The notes beneath the pieces were generated by a model. It did no database searches. It was not told where the DNA came from and saw nothing but the letters and a program-made list of their open reading frames with translations. A DNA stretch of 64,000 nt from Sphingobacteriales bacterium (GTDB lineage Bacteria; Bacteroidota; Bacteroidia; Chitinophagales; Chitinophagaceae): NCBI GenBank assembly GCA_016235125.1, contig JACRLZ010000002.1, positions 310,001-374,000 of the forward strand, in the 5' to 3' direction. The position numbers and the translations under genes were made by a program. Shown here piece by piece: positions 8,534-16,828 of the stretch (its first letter is position 1; each line of letters starts with the position of its first letter).

Positions 8534-10522
8534 ATGTTTGTCAGGCTTAAAATATCAAAGACAATATTGTGGGTCATCAACCTGATGCTGATCTTCCTTT
8601 TGTTGTTTACCATTTACAGGTTTGTAACCTTTTTTGCCTTTCGCCATAAGTTTTATCCCAATGGCATCAGCTTCGGCGAGGTGATTCCTTCATTTCTGCT
8701 GGGCATCCGTTACGATCTGCGCTGGATAGCCATCATTCTGCTGCCGATTGTGTTGTTAAGTATGTCGCCGCGGTTGTCTCCATTTTATTCATCGGGAAAT
8801 AAAAAATTCTGGTCTTTATATCTTGCGGTTGCTACGCTTTTGCTTTTTTTCTTTTTCGCAATCGGATTCGGTAGTCTTGAGTATAACCAGACGCCGCTGG
8901 ATGCCGGGGCCATGAACTTTATTGAGGACTTCAGCATTTCATTTGAAATGATCAAACAGACCTACCCCGTTTTCTGGATGCTGCTGGGGTTGGTGGCAGT
9001 GGTTATTTTTTTCCGATGGATGTATCACCGCAGCCACTGGCAGGTGATCAATAGAACAGATGGCAAAGGAATTCCATACCGGAGAAAATTTTTTGTGATA
9101 ACCGCCCTGGTACTGGGAATTTTTATCTGGGGAAATATCTGGTGGCCACCCCTGAGCCGTGGCGATAGTTTCCGGTTCAGAAGTGAATTCAAATCCTACC
9201 TCGCATTGAACCCTATGCAGAGTTTTTTTGGTACGATCAGACTTCGCAAGCCTGATGTAAATAAAGGAAAAGCGAAAGAGGCTTTTCCTTTGGTAGCCGA
9301 ATGGATGGACTGGCAGGATAAAAGCAGTTTCAACTTTCGCAGGGTGATGGGGCCACGCAGCGGCTCTATCGAAAGCCGTCCGAATATTGTACTGGTACAA
9401 TGTGAATCATTCAGCATGTATAAAAGCAGCATGAGTGGCAACCCGCTTGATGCCAGCCCGTATTTTAAATCTCTTTGCGACAGCGGGATTTTTTTTGAAA
9501 GATGTTTCACCCCGCATTACGCCACAGCAAGGGGACTGTTTGCCATCGTAACCGGCATACCTGATGCACAGCAGTTCAAATTTTCAACCCGCAACCCCGA
9601 TGCAGCAAAACAACATACCATCATCAACAATTTTGAGGATTACGACAGGCATTATTTTCTCGGCGGCAGTCCTGAGTTCAACAATTTCGAAGGAATGCTG
9701 AAAAACATAAAGGGATTGCAGATGCATGTGGAAGGAAGCTTCAAATCACCAAAAGTTAATGTGTGGGGCATCAGCGATAAAGATCTTTTCCTGGAAGCCA
9801 ATGATCTGTTTAAACAGGCAACCAGGCCTTTTTTTGCATTTATTCAAACCTCCGGCAATCATCATCCATATGACCGGCTTATTTCACCCGGTGATACAGG
9901 TTTTCATAAAGTGACAATAGATGACGATACATTAAGAAAATACGGTTTCGAATCCCTGGGTCAGTACAACGCTTTCCGGTATGCCGATTATTGTTTTCAG
10001 TCTTTTATTGAAACAGCAAAAAAAGAGGCCTGGTATCCCAATACCATATTTGTTTTTGTCGGCGATCATGGTGTGGCGGGCAATGCTGATGCTATCTATC
10101 CGCCTGTATGGACAACCCAGCGGCTTACTGATGAACATGTGCCATTACTTTTTTATGCGCCGGAATTGTTGCAACCGTCAAAGCATAGTGAAGTGGTATC
10201 GCAGATTGATGTGCTGCCCACTATTGCAGGCTTGCTGCATCAGTCGTATGTAAATACTACGCTGGGCCGTGACCTGCTTGACCCGAATAAGAAAACCAAT
10301 TTTGCGTTTATCACCAATACCACCGGCGGTATCGGCGTGGTAACGGATGATTTTTATTTTACCAATAACTCCGAATTTCCCAATGAGCAACTGAGCCCGA
10401 TGCGGGAAGGAATAAACATGACAGAGCAGCAACTTGACTCTGTACGCCGGAGGCTTTCCACATTTACCAATGCTTTTTTTGAAACGGCGAAGTATCTTAT
10501 CATGAATAATAAGAAAGATTGA
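8534..10522 (+). CDS. LtaS-like membrane phosphoglycerol/phosphoethanolamine transferase, copy 2
   Basis: 662 residues, same plan as the copy at 5832: about five N-terminal membrane helices, then a sulfatase-fold domain with 'RPNIVLVQCESF', 'HYATARG' (candidate nucleophile Thr) and 'FVGDHG'. The two copies share long stretches such as 'VNVWGISDKDLFLEAN', so they are paralogues from an old duplication. The last codons (KYLIMNNKKD, stop) recur 791 bp downstream on the far side of the nucleotidyltransferase module; the copy here completes the gene. The start is an ATG just after TATTCTTTTGTAG, a poor match to the -7 promoter box. Confidence 0.87.
   Translation: MFVRLKISKTILWVINLMLIFLLLFTIYRFVTFFAFRHKFYPNGISFGEVIPSFLLGIRYDLRWIAIILLPIVLLSMSPRLSPFYSSGNKKFWSLYLAVATLLLFFFFAIGFGSLEYNQTPLDAGAMNFIEDFSISFEMIKQTYPVFWMLLGLVAVVIFFRWMYHRSHWQVINRTDGKGIPYRRKFFVITALVLGIFIWGNIWWPPLSRGDSFRFRSEFKSYLALNPMQSFFGTIRLRKPDVNKGKAKEAFPLVAEWMDWQDKSSFNFRRVMGPRSGSIESRPNIVLVQCESFSMYKSSMSGNPLDASPYFKSLCDSGIFFERCFTPHYATARGLFAIVTGIPDAQQFKFSTRNPDAAKQHTIINNFEDYDRHYFLGGSPEFNNFEGMLKNIKGLQMHVEGSFKSPKVNVWGISDKDLFLEANDLFKQATRPFFAFIQTSGNHHPYDRLISPGDTGFHKVTIDDDTLRKYGFESLGQYNAFRYADYCFQSFIETAKKEAWYPNTIFVFVGDHGVAGNADAIYPPVWTTQRLTDEHVPLLFYAPELLQPSKHSEVVSQIDVLPTIAGLLHQSYVNTTLGRDLLDPNKKTNFAFITNTTGGIGVVTDDFYFTNNSEFPNEQLSPMREGINMTEQQLDSVRRRLSTFTNAFFETAKYLIMNNKKD
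10489..10522 (+). repeat. Direct repeat, left copy (3' end of the LtaS-like gene)
   Basis: Positions 10493-10522 are identical to 11284-11313 (30 bases); extended left to 10489 there is one mismatch in 34. It covers the final ten codons and the stop of the LtaS-like gene. Confidence 0.9.
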
Positions 10523-10589
10523 TGATAAGCTTTTGAAGGCCCTATGCTTCCCGAACCGGATTATTTGATTTTTATTTTTAAATTTACAT

Positions 10590-10775
10590 ATGCAGAAGAA
10601 GCTTCACATTTTCAAATCTTTGGAAGAGCAGGAACAGTATCATAAAAAACTGATGCAGCAAAGTACTGTTGCCGATAGGTTCAGGAGGCTTTTTATCATG
10701 CAGCAAATGACCCGGTTACTGCATTCACCCGGTGATAGTACCCGAAAAATTCAAATCCGCAAATGGATATCCTGA
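10590..10775 (+). CDS. Small basic protein, probable partner of the nucleotidyltransferase
   Basis: 61 residues, rich in Lys, Arg and Gln, predicted helical ('LEEQEQYHKKLMQQ', 'RFRRLFIMQQMTRLL'); no membrane segment. The 3' end overlaps the start of the nucleotidyltransferase gene by 13 bases in another frame, which indicates translational coupling. The pair lies between two copies of the 3' end of the LtaS-like gene. I do not recognise the family. Position and size would suit the antidote or adaptor of a two-gene toxin-antitoxin-like unit, but nothing in the sequence proves this. Confidence 0.65.
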   Translation: MQKKLHIFKSLEEQEQYHKKLMQQSTVADRFRRLFIMQQMTRLLHSPGDSTRKIQIRKWIS

Positions 10776-11245
10776 ATAATGAATTTCTTTTATTTCTCAA
10801 TTGTGCACAGAAGAACAATCTTCGTTATCTTCTTATTGGCGGATATGCGGTCAATTATTACGGTTACAACAGGAATACAAACGATATGGATATCTGGCTG
10901 GCGCCGGATAATGAAAACAGGGAGGCTTTTATTAATACGTTGCTCTGCATGAATTATTCAGAAAGTGAAGTAGTTCCTTTACGGGAAGAAGATTTTACAA
11001 CTCCTTTTGTCGGAACAATTGGTGCAGCAGACAGCGCTATTGATGTATTAACATTTGTACATCACTCTATTTCATTTACTGATGCGGAAAGCCGGAAAAA
11101 CGTATTTGAAATACAGGAAGGTCTTTTTTTGCCGGTTGTTCCATATGACATTCTTAAAGAGATGAAACTTCGATCGCACCGGGAAAAAGATATGTTTGAT
11201 ATTGCCCGGTTGGAAGAAATAAGGAATCCGGGAAACAGAGAATGA
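10763..11245 (+). CDS. Nucleotidyltransferase-fold protein (AbiEii/DUF6036-like)
   Basis: 160 residues. 'LIGGYAVNYYG' (24-34) and 'RNTNDMDIWL' (37-46) give the GG...D-x-D core (Asp41, Asp43) of the minimal nucleotidyltransferase superfamily; a third acidic residue is probably in 'SAIDVLTF' (about 91-98). The C-terminus 'LKEMKLRSHREKDMFDIARLE' is typical of AbiEii-like and DUF6036-like proteins. Relatives include toxins that attach nucleotides to tRNA or proteins, and also antibiotic-modifying enzymes. The short upstream gene overlaps it by 13 bases. The unit is bounded by a 30-bp direct repeat, which suggests it arrived by insertion or was left after a local rearrangement. Confidence 0.78.
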   Translation: MDILNNEFLLFLNCAQKNNLRYLLIGGYAVNYYGYNRNTNDMDIWLAPDNENREAFINTLLCMNYSESEVVPLREEDFTTPFVGTIGAADSAIDVLTFVHHSISFTDAESRKNVFEIQEGLFLPVVPYDILKEMKLRSHREKDMFDIARLEEIRNPGNRE

Positions 11246-11279
11246 TTTATTTTTCTTTCAAATGAATATTTAAAACAAT

Positions 11280-11313
11280 GAAATATCTTATCATGAATAA
11301 TAAGAAAGATTGA
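11280..11313 (+). repeat. Direct repeat, right copy
   Basis: Second copy of the end of the LtaS-like gene, 791 bp downstream of the first. An ATG at 11278 precedes it and gives the 11-residue open frame MKYLIMNNKKD, which keeps the original frame and stop. I read it as a scar, not as a gene. Confidence 0.9.
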
Positions 11314-11424
11314 ATTCTTCTCCCGCTGACCAGTCAGGATAAATACTGCTTTGAAGGGAGTTTTCTGACAGCATTTTTATTTTCTGTGATATCATTAGTA
11401 ACTTAGATATTAAATTCCGGCCTC

Positions 11425-12246
11425 ATGACAAAAGGTCCGGCAATATTGATCCTGCTGATGTTCTGCTGTCTCAATAGCGATGGCCAGCAGACAAACTATA
11501 ATCCCGGTAAAAAAACAGATGATAAGAAAGTGAAGGGCTGGCTCTATGGTTCATTCGGCTGGCACAGGATTTATTTTACAAGAAGCACCATACACTTTCG
11601 GAATACCAAGGCACAGAATTATGATTTTACACTTTATAAAGTAAGAGGCAGAGACGATAACGATCTTAATATCGGTAAAGGCATTGACGCCCCGCAATGG
11701 TCGCTCAGACTTGGTTATTTATTTAACCATCGTGGCAGGTATGGCATTGAACTCAGTTACGACCATGCCAAATATGTAATGAGGGAAATGCAGCAGGTGC
11801 ATATGAAAGGAACGATCAACAGTGTTTATTATGATAAAGACACAAGTATCTACCCGGATTTTCTTGAGTACGAACATACCGACGGCGCCAATTATTATAT
11901 GCTGAGCCTGGTCAAAAGAAATAATCTTTATACGGGCAAAAAGGGAAGACGGATTGATCTGCTTTGCAAAGCCGGTGCAGGACCTGTTATTCCCCGTACT
12001 GACAGTAAAATAATGGGCTACCATTACAATGATCGATATCATATATCAGGGTATGTAGCAGGGGCGGAGGGCAACTTTCGCTGGGAGCTGCTGAAAAATT
12101 TCTTTGCAGAGTTATCAATAAAAGGAGCGTATGCCAATTACTCAGATGTTTTACTTTATGGTGGTGGCAGGGCAAAGCAACATTGGTGGTCCTTACAATC
12201 TCTTTTCACCATTGTTTACCAGGTAACTGTAAGAAAGAATAAGTAA
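11425..12246 (+). CDS. Secreted, probably outer-membrane beta-barrel-like protein of unknown function
   Basis: 273 residues. Residues 1-20 form a signal peptide (ending 'SDGQQ'). The remainder is built of alternating polar and aromatic strands ('GWLYGSFGWHRIYFT', 'WSLRLGYLFNHRGRYGIELSY', 'SGYVAGAEGNFRWELL') and ends in a strand near the C-terminus, as in small outer-membrane barrels. I recognise no named family. It has its own upstream region (179 bp, containing the right repeat) and is convergent with the methyltransferase gene. Confidence 0.6.
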   Translation: MTKGPAILILLMFCCLNSDGQQTNYNPGKKTDDKKVKGWLYGSFGWHRIYFTRSTIHFRNTKAQNYDFTLYKVRGRDDNDLNIGKGIDAPQWSLRLGYLFNHRGRYGIELSYDHAKYVMREMQQVHMKGTINSVYYDKDTSIYPDFLEYEHTDGANYYMLSLVKRNNLYTGKKGRRIDLLCKAGAGPVIPRTDSKIMGYHYNDRYHISGYVAGAEGNFRWELLKNFFAELSIKGAYANYSDVLLYGGGRAKQHWWSLQSLFTIVYQVTVRKNK

Positions 12247-12336
12247 CGGCTTACACGTACCTGCCATGTGCACTAAATCAATTGAGAATTCTGCATGCTG
12301 TATTTATTTCAGAAAAATATTCCTGGCAGACCGGGT

Positions 12337-13119
12337 TCAGGACCCTGTTGTAACATGACCGGGCTTTTCCGCAACAACTATCAGCCTCGGCGTATTCTTT
12401 ATGTCATATTTATTCAGCTGGTAATCGCCGAACACTTCCTGCACCTGCATTCCCTGGTAGGCAAGCATTTCTGTAAAATCACCAAAGGAAAACTTGGCCA
12501 CCTTTTCGATGCAGGTCAGTGTTTCTTTAAGTGATGGGTCGGTAACGGTGATCTTTTTATAAAAATGTGTTTCATCGTCCCAGCGCTGTATATCGTAAAT
12601 GGTTTCGCCGATCTGTTTTATTTCATTATGCACAATATTTTTTTCTGCATAATGAACATTCAGGTAGTCGATCACCAAAAAACCACCCGGCTTAAGGCTT
12701 TTGGAAATGCTGCGGATGGCATCATCATGCTCCCGCCTTGTTTTGAAATAACCAAAGCTGGTAAAAAAATTAAAAGCACAGTCAAAATAATTGGCATGAA
12801 ATAGCGATCGCATATCATGCACATAAAACTCAAGGTTATCAGCTTCTCTGAAGGAGTCCTTTCGGACATATTGTTTTGCAAATGCAATGCTGTCGGGGGA
12901 GAGATCAATACCGGTTACCTGAAATCCCATTGAGGCAAGAATCCTGCTGTGTCTTCCCCTGCCGCAGGCCACATCAAGCATACGGCTGCCTGGATGCGGA
13001 TGAAGATGCTCAATCAGCCTTTTGATAAAAGTTTCGGCTTCTTTCTCATCCCTTTCAAAATAGAGTTTGTGGTAAAACGGAGAATTGAACCAGTCTTTGT
13101 ACCATTCCTTTTCGGCCAT
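12337..13119 (-). CDS. Class I SAM-dependent methyltransferase
   Basis: 260 residues from ATG at 13119. Motif I is 'LDVACGRGRHS' (48-58) and 'VTGIDLSPDSI' carries the acidic residue that binds the SAM ribose; 'GGFLVIDYLNVHY' matches motif III. The rest of the Rossmann-like domain is complete. The substrate is unknown; a small-molecule or lipid methyltransferase is as likely as any. An upstream TTG (13125) is possible, but the -7 promoter box at 13123-13130 overlaps it, so the ATG is preferred and the mRNA may have almost no leader. Divergent from glmM. Confidence 0.85.
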   Translation of the reverse strand: MAEKEWYKDWFNSPFYHKLYFERDEKEAETFIKRLIEHLHPHPGSRMLDVACGRGRHSRILASMGFQVTGIDLSPDSIAFAKQYVRKDSFREADNLEFYVHDMRSLFHANYFDCAFNFFTSFGYFKTRREHDDAIRSISKSLKPGGFLVIDYLNVHYAEKNIVHNEIKQIGETIYDIQRWDDETHFYKKITVTDPSLKETLTCIEKVAKFSFGDFTEMLAYQGMQVQEVFGDYQLNKYDIKNTPRLIVVAEKPGHVTTGS

Positions 13120-13122
13120 AGG

Positions 13123-13130
13123 CAAAAGTA
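13123..13130 (-). promoter_or_regulatory. Putative -7 promoter box of the methyltransferase gene
   Basis: On the minus strand reads TACTTTTG, matching TAnnTTTG. It lies only four bases before the ATG at 13119, which would place the transcript start at or next to the start codon. No clear -33 TTTG was found. Confidence 0.45.
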
Positions 13131-13153
13131 AGAAGCGGTTGAAATTGATGACG

Positions 13154-13161
13154 TATTTTTG
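13154..13161 (+). promoter_or_regulatory. Putative -7 promoter box of glmM
   Basis: TATTTTTG matches the Bacteroidota -7 consensus TAnnTTTG and lies 18 bases before the glmM start codon. The -33 element is not obvious. Confidence 0.5.
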
Positions 13162-13178
13162 CCACCCAAAACAAGATC

Positions 13179-14567
13179 ATGCCTTTAATTAAAAGCATAT
13201 CAGGAATAAGAGGAACTATCGGAGATAAAGAAGGAGAGAACCTGACCCCGGCAGCCATTGTCCGGTTCACCGCAGCCTTTGCCTGGTTGTTACTCCAAAA
13301 GAAAAATAAGAAAAGGGGAACTAAGATGGTCATAGGCCGTGACGGACGTAGCAGCGGTGAGATGGTTCGTGGATATGTGGCAGATACATTAATTAAGATG
13401 GGAATTGATGTGATTGACCTCGGTCTTTCCACCACACCCACTGTTGAGATAGCGGTGAAAATGGAAAAAGCCCTTGGCGGCATTATCATTACCGCCAGTC
13501 ATAATCCAGAGGAATGGAATGCCTTGAAATTGCTGAACAGCAAAGGAGAATTTATTTCAGCCAAACGGGGACAAAAGGTGCTTGAACTGGCTGAGAAAAA
13601 AGATTTCGAAACAGCAGCTGCAAAAAAAGCCGGCACATTGATAAAAGATGACAGCTATCTTCAAAAGCATATTGATGGCATACTGAAGTATCCTTTGGTG
13701 AATGCAAAGGCTATCGCTGAGCAGGAATATAAAATTGTAGTAGATGCCATCAATTCCACAGGCGCCATATTTGTTCCGGCTTTATTAAAGGCATTGGGTG
13801 TAAATGATGTGATTGTTTTGAACGGTGAAGTAAATGGGAAATTTGCACATAACCCCGAACCCTTGCCCGAACATCTTTCACAATTGAGCAATGAAGTGGT
13901 AAAACAGAAAGCCCATTTGGGTATCGCTGTTGATCCTGATGTGGACAGGCTTTGCTTTGTTTGCGAAGATGGCAGCATGTTCGGCGAAGAATATACCCTG
14001 GTTGCTGTTGCTGATTATATATTGGGTAAAAGAAGTGGTAATACAGTTAGCAATATGAGCAGCACCAAGGCGCTGAAAGAAATCACAAAAGAGCATAAAG
14101 GAAAATATTTTCCCTCTGCTGTAGGCGAAGTGAATGTGGTAAAGAAAATGAAAGAAGCCAAAGCGGTAATAGGAGGGGAAGGCAATGGCGGCATCATCGT
14201 CCCGGACTTTCATTATGGCCGGGATGCATTGATAGGGATTGCTTTATTCTTAAGTCATCTTGCTGAGCAAAAGAAGAGCATCAGTTCTCTTCGTAAAATG
14301 TATCCTGATTATTTTATTTCCAAGAATAAGATTGCACTGGAAAAAGAAACTGATGTGGATTCTATTTTTGAGAAAATCAGAAAGAAATACAAAAAACAAC
14401 CCATCAATACGGAAGACGGGTTAAAAATTGAATTTGACAATGACTGGGTACATCTCCGCACTTCCAATACCGAGCCCATCATCCGCATTTATGCCGAAAG
14501 TGATTTTGAAACCAAGGCCAATAATATGGCTATGCAGCTGATGAGGGATATTAAAGAGTTCAGTTAG
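13179..14567 (+). CDS. glmM: Phosphoglucosamine mutase / phosphohexomutase
   Basis: 462 residues, the usual length for the family. The active-site serine loop is 'TASHNPEEWNALK' (105-117, Ser107), the Mg-binding loop 'DPDVDR' (about 250), the sugar-binding loop 'GEGNGG' (about 330) and the C-terminal phosphate-binding loop 'RTSNTEPIIR'. GlmM converts glucosamine-6-phosphate to glucosamine-1-phosphate for UDP-GlcNAc, hence peptidoglycan and LPS. Phosphomannomutase activity is the main alternative; in Bacteroidota this form is normally assigned as GlmM. It acts in the cytoplasm, is divergent from a methyltransferase and is followed 92 bp on by the CHAD-like gene. Confidence 0.85.
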   Translation: MPLIKSISGIRGTIGDKEGENLTPAAIVRFTAAFAWLLLQKKNKKRGTKMVIGRDGRSSGEMVRGYVADTLIKMGIDVIDLGLSTTPTVEIAVKMEKALGGIIITASHNPEEWNALKLLNSKGEFISAKRGQKVLELAEKKDFETAAAKKAGTLIKDDSYLQKHIDGILKYPLVNAKAIAEQEYKIVVDAINSTGAIFVPALLKALGVNDVIVLNGEVNGKFAHNPEPLPEHLSQLSNEVVKQKAHLGIAVDPDVDRLCFVCEDGSMFGEEYTLVAVADYILGKRSGNTVSNMSSTKALKEITKEHKGKYFPSAVGEVNVVKKMKEAKAVIGGEGNGGIIVPDFHYGRDALIGIALFLSHLAEQKKSISSLRKMYPDYFISKNKIALEKETDVDSIFEKIRKKYKKQPINTEDGLKIEFDNDWVHLRTSNTEPIIRIYAESDFETKANNMAMQLMRDIKEFS

Positions 14568-14659
14568 CGTAGGGGGCGCTGAATGCGGCCTGGCGCATAA
14601 AATGTTACTCATTTACCTTATCCACAAATTTGTAAATTGTTCCTTCTAAAATAATCTCA

Positions 14660-15646
14660 ATGGCAGGCACAAATACTAACTCAGCCGGCTGGCAGCGATT
14701 TGATTTTTTTCTGCAGCAGGTGCAGGCAATCATTGCAAAAGCTGAAACGGAAACCGATCCGGCTCTTTCTGTTTACCAGCAGGGCATCCGCACCCCATTA
14801 TTCATGCTGGAAGCTTTGTGCAGAATATACATGGAAGTAACCGGCAAAAAATCTTTTAAAAAACTCAGGGATCTGTTCAAGGATTTTGAAGACAGGCTCG
14901 GAGCAGTGGATTATTATGATGGATTTGGAAAAGAATTTTCAGCAAAAGAAAACATACCTCAGGCAATAAAAGACTACATAAAGTCAAAAATGAATGAAAA
15001 GCTTGCTGAATTAAGAACAATGCTTCTGGATAAGGGCTGGGCAGGGAGTGATAATAAAAGGTTGAGAAAAATTGTTTCAAAGCTTGATAATTGCAGCTGG
15101 CCTGATAATGCCAAAGATGCTGCAGCTATAAAAGAGTTTTATCGGGAAAATATAGCAGAGATAGTAAAAGATATAAAGGGTAAAAAAATAAACTTTGATA
15201 ATGTGGAGCAAGATGTACATGAGTTGCGCAGGGAAATACGATGGTTAAGCATCTATCCTCAGGCTTTGCGTGGATTGATGCAGTTGAGACCTTCTACAGA
15301 CAATCCGGAGTATCTAAAAAAATATCTTACACCTGAGATTCTGAATTCTCCGTTTAACAAAATGCCCGATCCGGCCGGTCAGAAAAACATTATTTATTTG
15401 GATGCGGGTTATTTCTATGCCCTAAGCTGGCTGATCGCTGAATTGGGAAAACTTAAAGACAACGGTTTGAGGATTGTAGCTGTCAATGAAGCCCTTTCAT
15501 CGTTAAAAGAAAAAGCAAGCGAAGAAAAAACTCTGGCTTTATGTGGTGATGGTCAAATGTCAACAGCGGATATTCTAAAGAAATCAAAGGAGATCAGTGA
15601 TCAGTTCTTTGCTGAGAAAATATTACAACACTTAATCCCGGAATGA
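14660..15646 (+). CDS. Helical protein with CHAD-like features, function unknown
   Basis: 328 residues, strongly helical and charged, no signal peptide or membrane segment. 'VEQDVHELRREIRWLSIYPQAL' resembles the first conserved helix of CHAD domains, where His and Arg/Lys bind polyphosphate; I quote it only as 'VHELRREIRWL' (about 189-199). The C-terminal part has 'YLDAGYFYALSWLIAELG'. No catalytic motif is seen. It lies between glmM and the cysteine desulfurase in the same direction, but the latter has its own promoter box. The CHAD resemblance is from memory of the motif and needs a profile search. Confidence 0.6.
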   Translation: MAGTNTNSAGWQRFDFFLQQVQAIIAKAETETDPALSVYQQGIRTPLFMLEALCRIYMEVTGKKSFKKLRDLFKDFEDRLGAVDYYDGFGKEFSAKENIPQAIKDYIKSKMNEKLAELRTMLLDKGWAGSDNKRLRKIVSKLDNCSWPDNAKDAAAIKEFYRENIAEIVKDIKGKKINFDNVEQDVHELRREIRWLSIYPQALRGLMQLRPSTDNPEYLKKYLTPEILNSPFNKMPDPAGQKNIIYLDAGYFYALSWLIAELGKLKDNGLRIVAVNEALSSLKEKASEEKTLALCGDGQMSTADILKKSKEISDQFFAEKILQHLIPE

Positions 15647-15677
15647 GTTTTTAAATTCCGATTAGGCTGCCTCTTAC

Positions 15678-15685
15678 TATCTTTG
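15678..15685 (+). promoter_or_regulatory. Putative -7 promoter box of the cysteine desulfurase gene
   Basis: TATCTTTG, a perfect TAnnTTTG, 14 bases before the ATG. The same octamer precedes the SRP RNA. Confidence 0.6.
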
Positions 15686-15699
15686 CGCCTCTTTTCATT

Positions 15700-16827
15700 A
15701 TGAACCGCATTTATTTTGATAACGCTGCTACTACTGCACTGGATAAGGAAGTGCTGGATGCCATGTTGCCTTACATGACCGGGAAATTTGGCAACCCTTC
15801 TTCCATTTATTCTTATGGGAGAGAGAGCAGGCTGGCTATAGAGAATGCAAGAAAAACAGTTGCCAAATTATTGAATGCACATCCCGGTGAAATATTTTTT
15901 ACCAGCGGGGGTACAGAAAGTAATAACACAGCCATTGGCGCTGCCATCCGTGACCTTGGCTGCCGCCATATCATTACTTCTCCTATTGAACATCATGCCG
16001 TGTTACACACGGTTGAGCATTTTGATCATGAAGAAGTGGTGACCACAAGCTATGTAAATCTTTACAGCAATGGTCATGTAAACCTTGTTGATCTCGAAGA
16101 ACAATTATCATCACATAAGGAAAGATGCCTTGTCACACTCATGCATGCCAACAATGAAATAGGAAATATTCTCGATATTAATGCTGTGGGCAATCTCTGC
16201 AAACAGCATAATGCCATCTTTCATTCGGATTGTGTGCAAACGGTAGGGCATTATCCTTTGGATTTAAGAAAAATACCTGTGCATTTCATAAGTGCAGCTG
16301 GCCATAAATTTCATGGGCCAAAAGGTATCGGTATTTTATATGTGAACGACAATATCAGAATAAAGCCTTTCATTCTTGGAGGCGGACAGGAACGCAATAT
16401 GCGGGCCGGCACAGAAAATCTTTATGGCATCGTGGGTTTTGCCAAAGCGTTAGAAATAGCTATGGGCAATTTTGAAAAGGAAAGCGCTTATATTCAATCA
16501 CTGAAAACATACATGATTGAACAGCTTCGTAAACATATTAAAGGCGTACAGTTCAATGGCGACCAGGAGGGCAGGTGTCTTTATACTGTTTTAAGTGTGG
16601 CTTTCCCCAAAACAGAGAGATCAGAAATGATCCTCTTCAGCCTCGACATGAATAATATCTGTGCTTCCGGCGGCAGCGCCTGCAGCAGTGGCGCTGATGT
16701 AGGCAGCCATGTCATCCGTGCATTGAATAATGATCCCAACAGGGTTACCGTTCGTTTTTCTTTCAGCAAACACAATACAAAGGAAGAAGTGGATCAGGTT
16801 ATTGAAAAGCTGAAGGAACTCATCTGA
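15700..16827 (+). CDS. Cysteine desulfurase (NifS/IscS class)
   Basis: 375 residues. PLP-dependent enzyme that takes sulfur from cysteine for Fe-S clusters and thio-modified tRNA. The PLP lysine is Lys203 in 'SAAGHKFHGPKG'; the phosphate-binding loop is 'TSGGTESNN' (68-76), the Asp is in 'FHSDCVQT' and the mobile catalytic Cys is Cys328 in 'CASGGSACSSG' (321-331). The long loop with its Cys is typical of IscS/NifS (group I) and not of SufS. No iscU follows; instead a flippase-like membrane protein starts one base after the stop. Confidence 0.9.
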   Translation: MNRIYFDNAATTALDKEVLDAMLPYMTGKFGNPSSIYSYGRESRLAIENARKTVAKLLNAHPGEIFFTSGGTESNNTAIGAAIRDLGCRHIITSPIEHHAVLHTVEHFDHEEVVTTSYVNLYSNGHVNLVDLEEQLSSHKERCLVTLMHANNEIGNILDINAVGNLCKQHNAIFHSDCVQTVGHYPLDLRKIPVHFISAAGHKFHGPKGIGILYVNDNIRIKPFILGGGQERNMRAGTENLYGIVGFAKALEIAMGNFEKESAYIQSLKTYMIEQLRKHIKGVQFNGDQEGRCLYTVLSVAFPKTERSEMILFSLDMNNICASGGSACSSGADVGSHVIRALNNDPNRVTVRFSFSKHNTKEEVDQVIEKLKELI

Positions 16828-16828
16828 T

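Noticed and set aside
9940..9962. GGTTTCGAATCCC, like a tRNA T arm
   Set aside because: No acceptor, D or anticodon arm around it; it is inside the LtaS-like coding region.
11278..11313. 11-codon open frame MKYLIMNNKKD
   Set aside because: It is the duplicated end of the LtaS-like gene with a chance ATG; treated as a scar.
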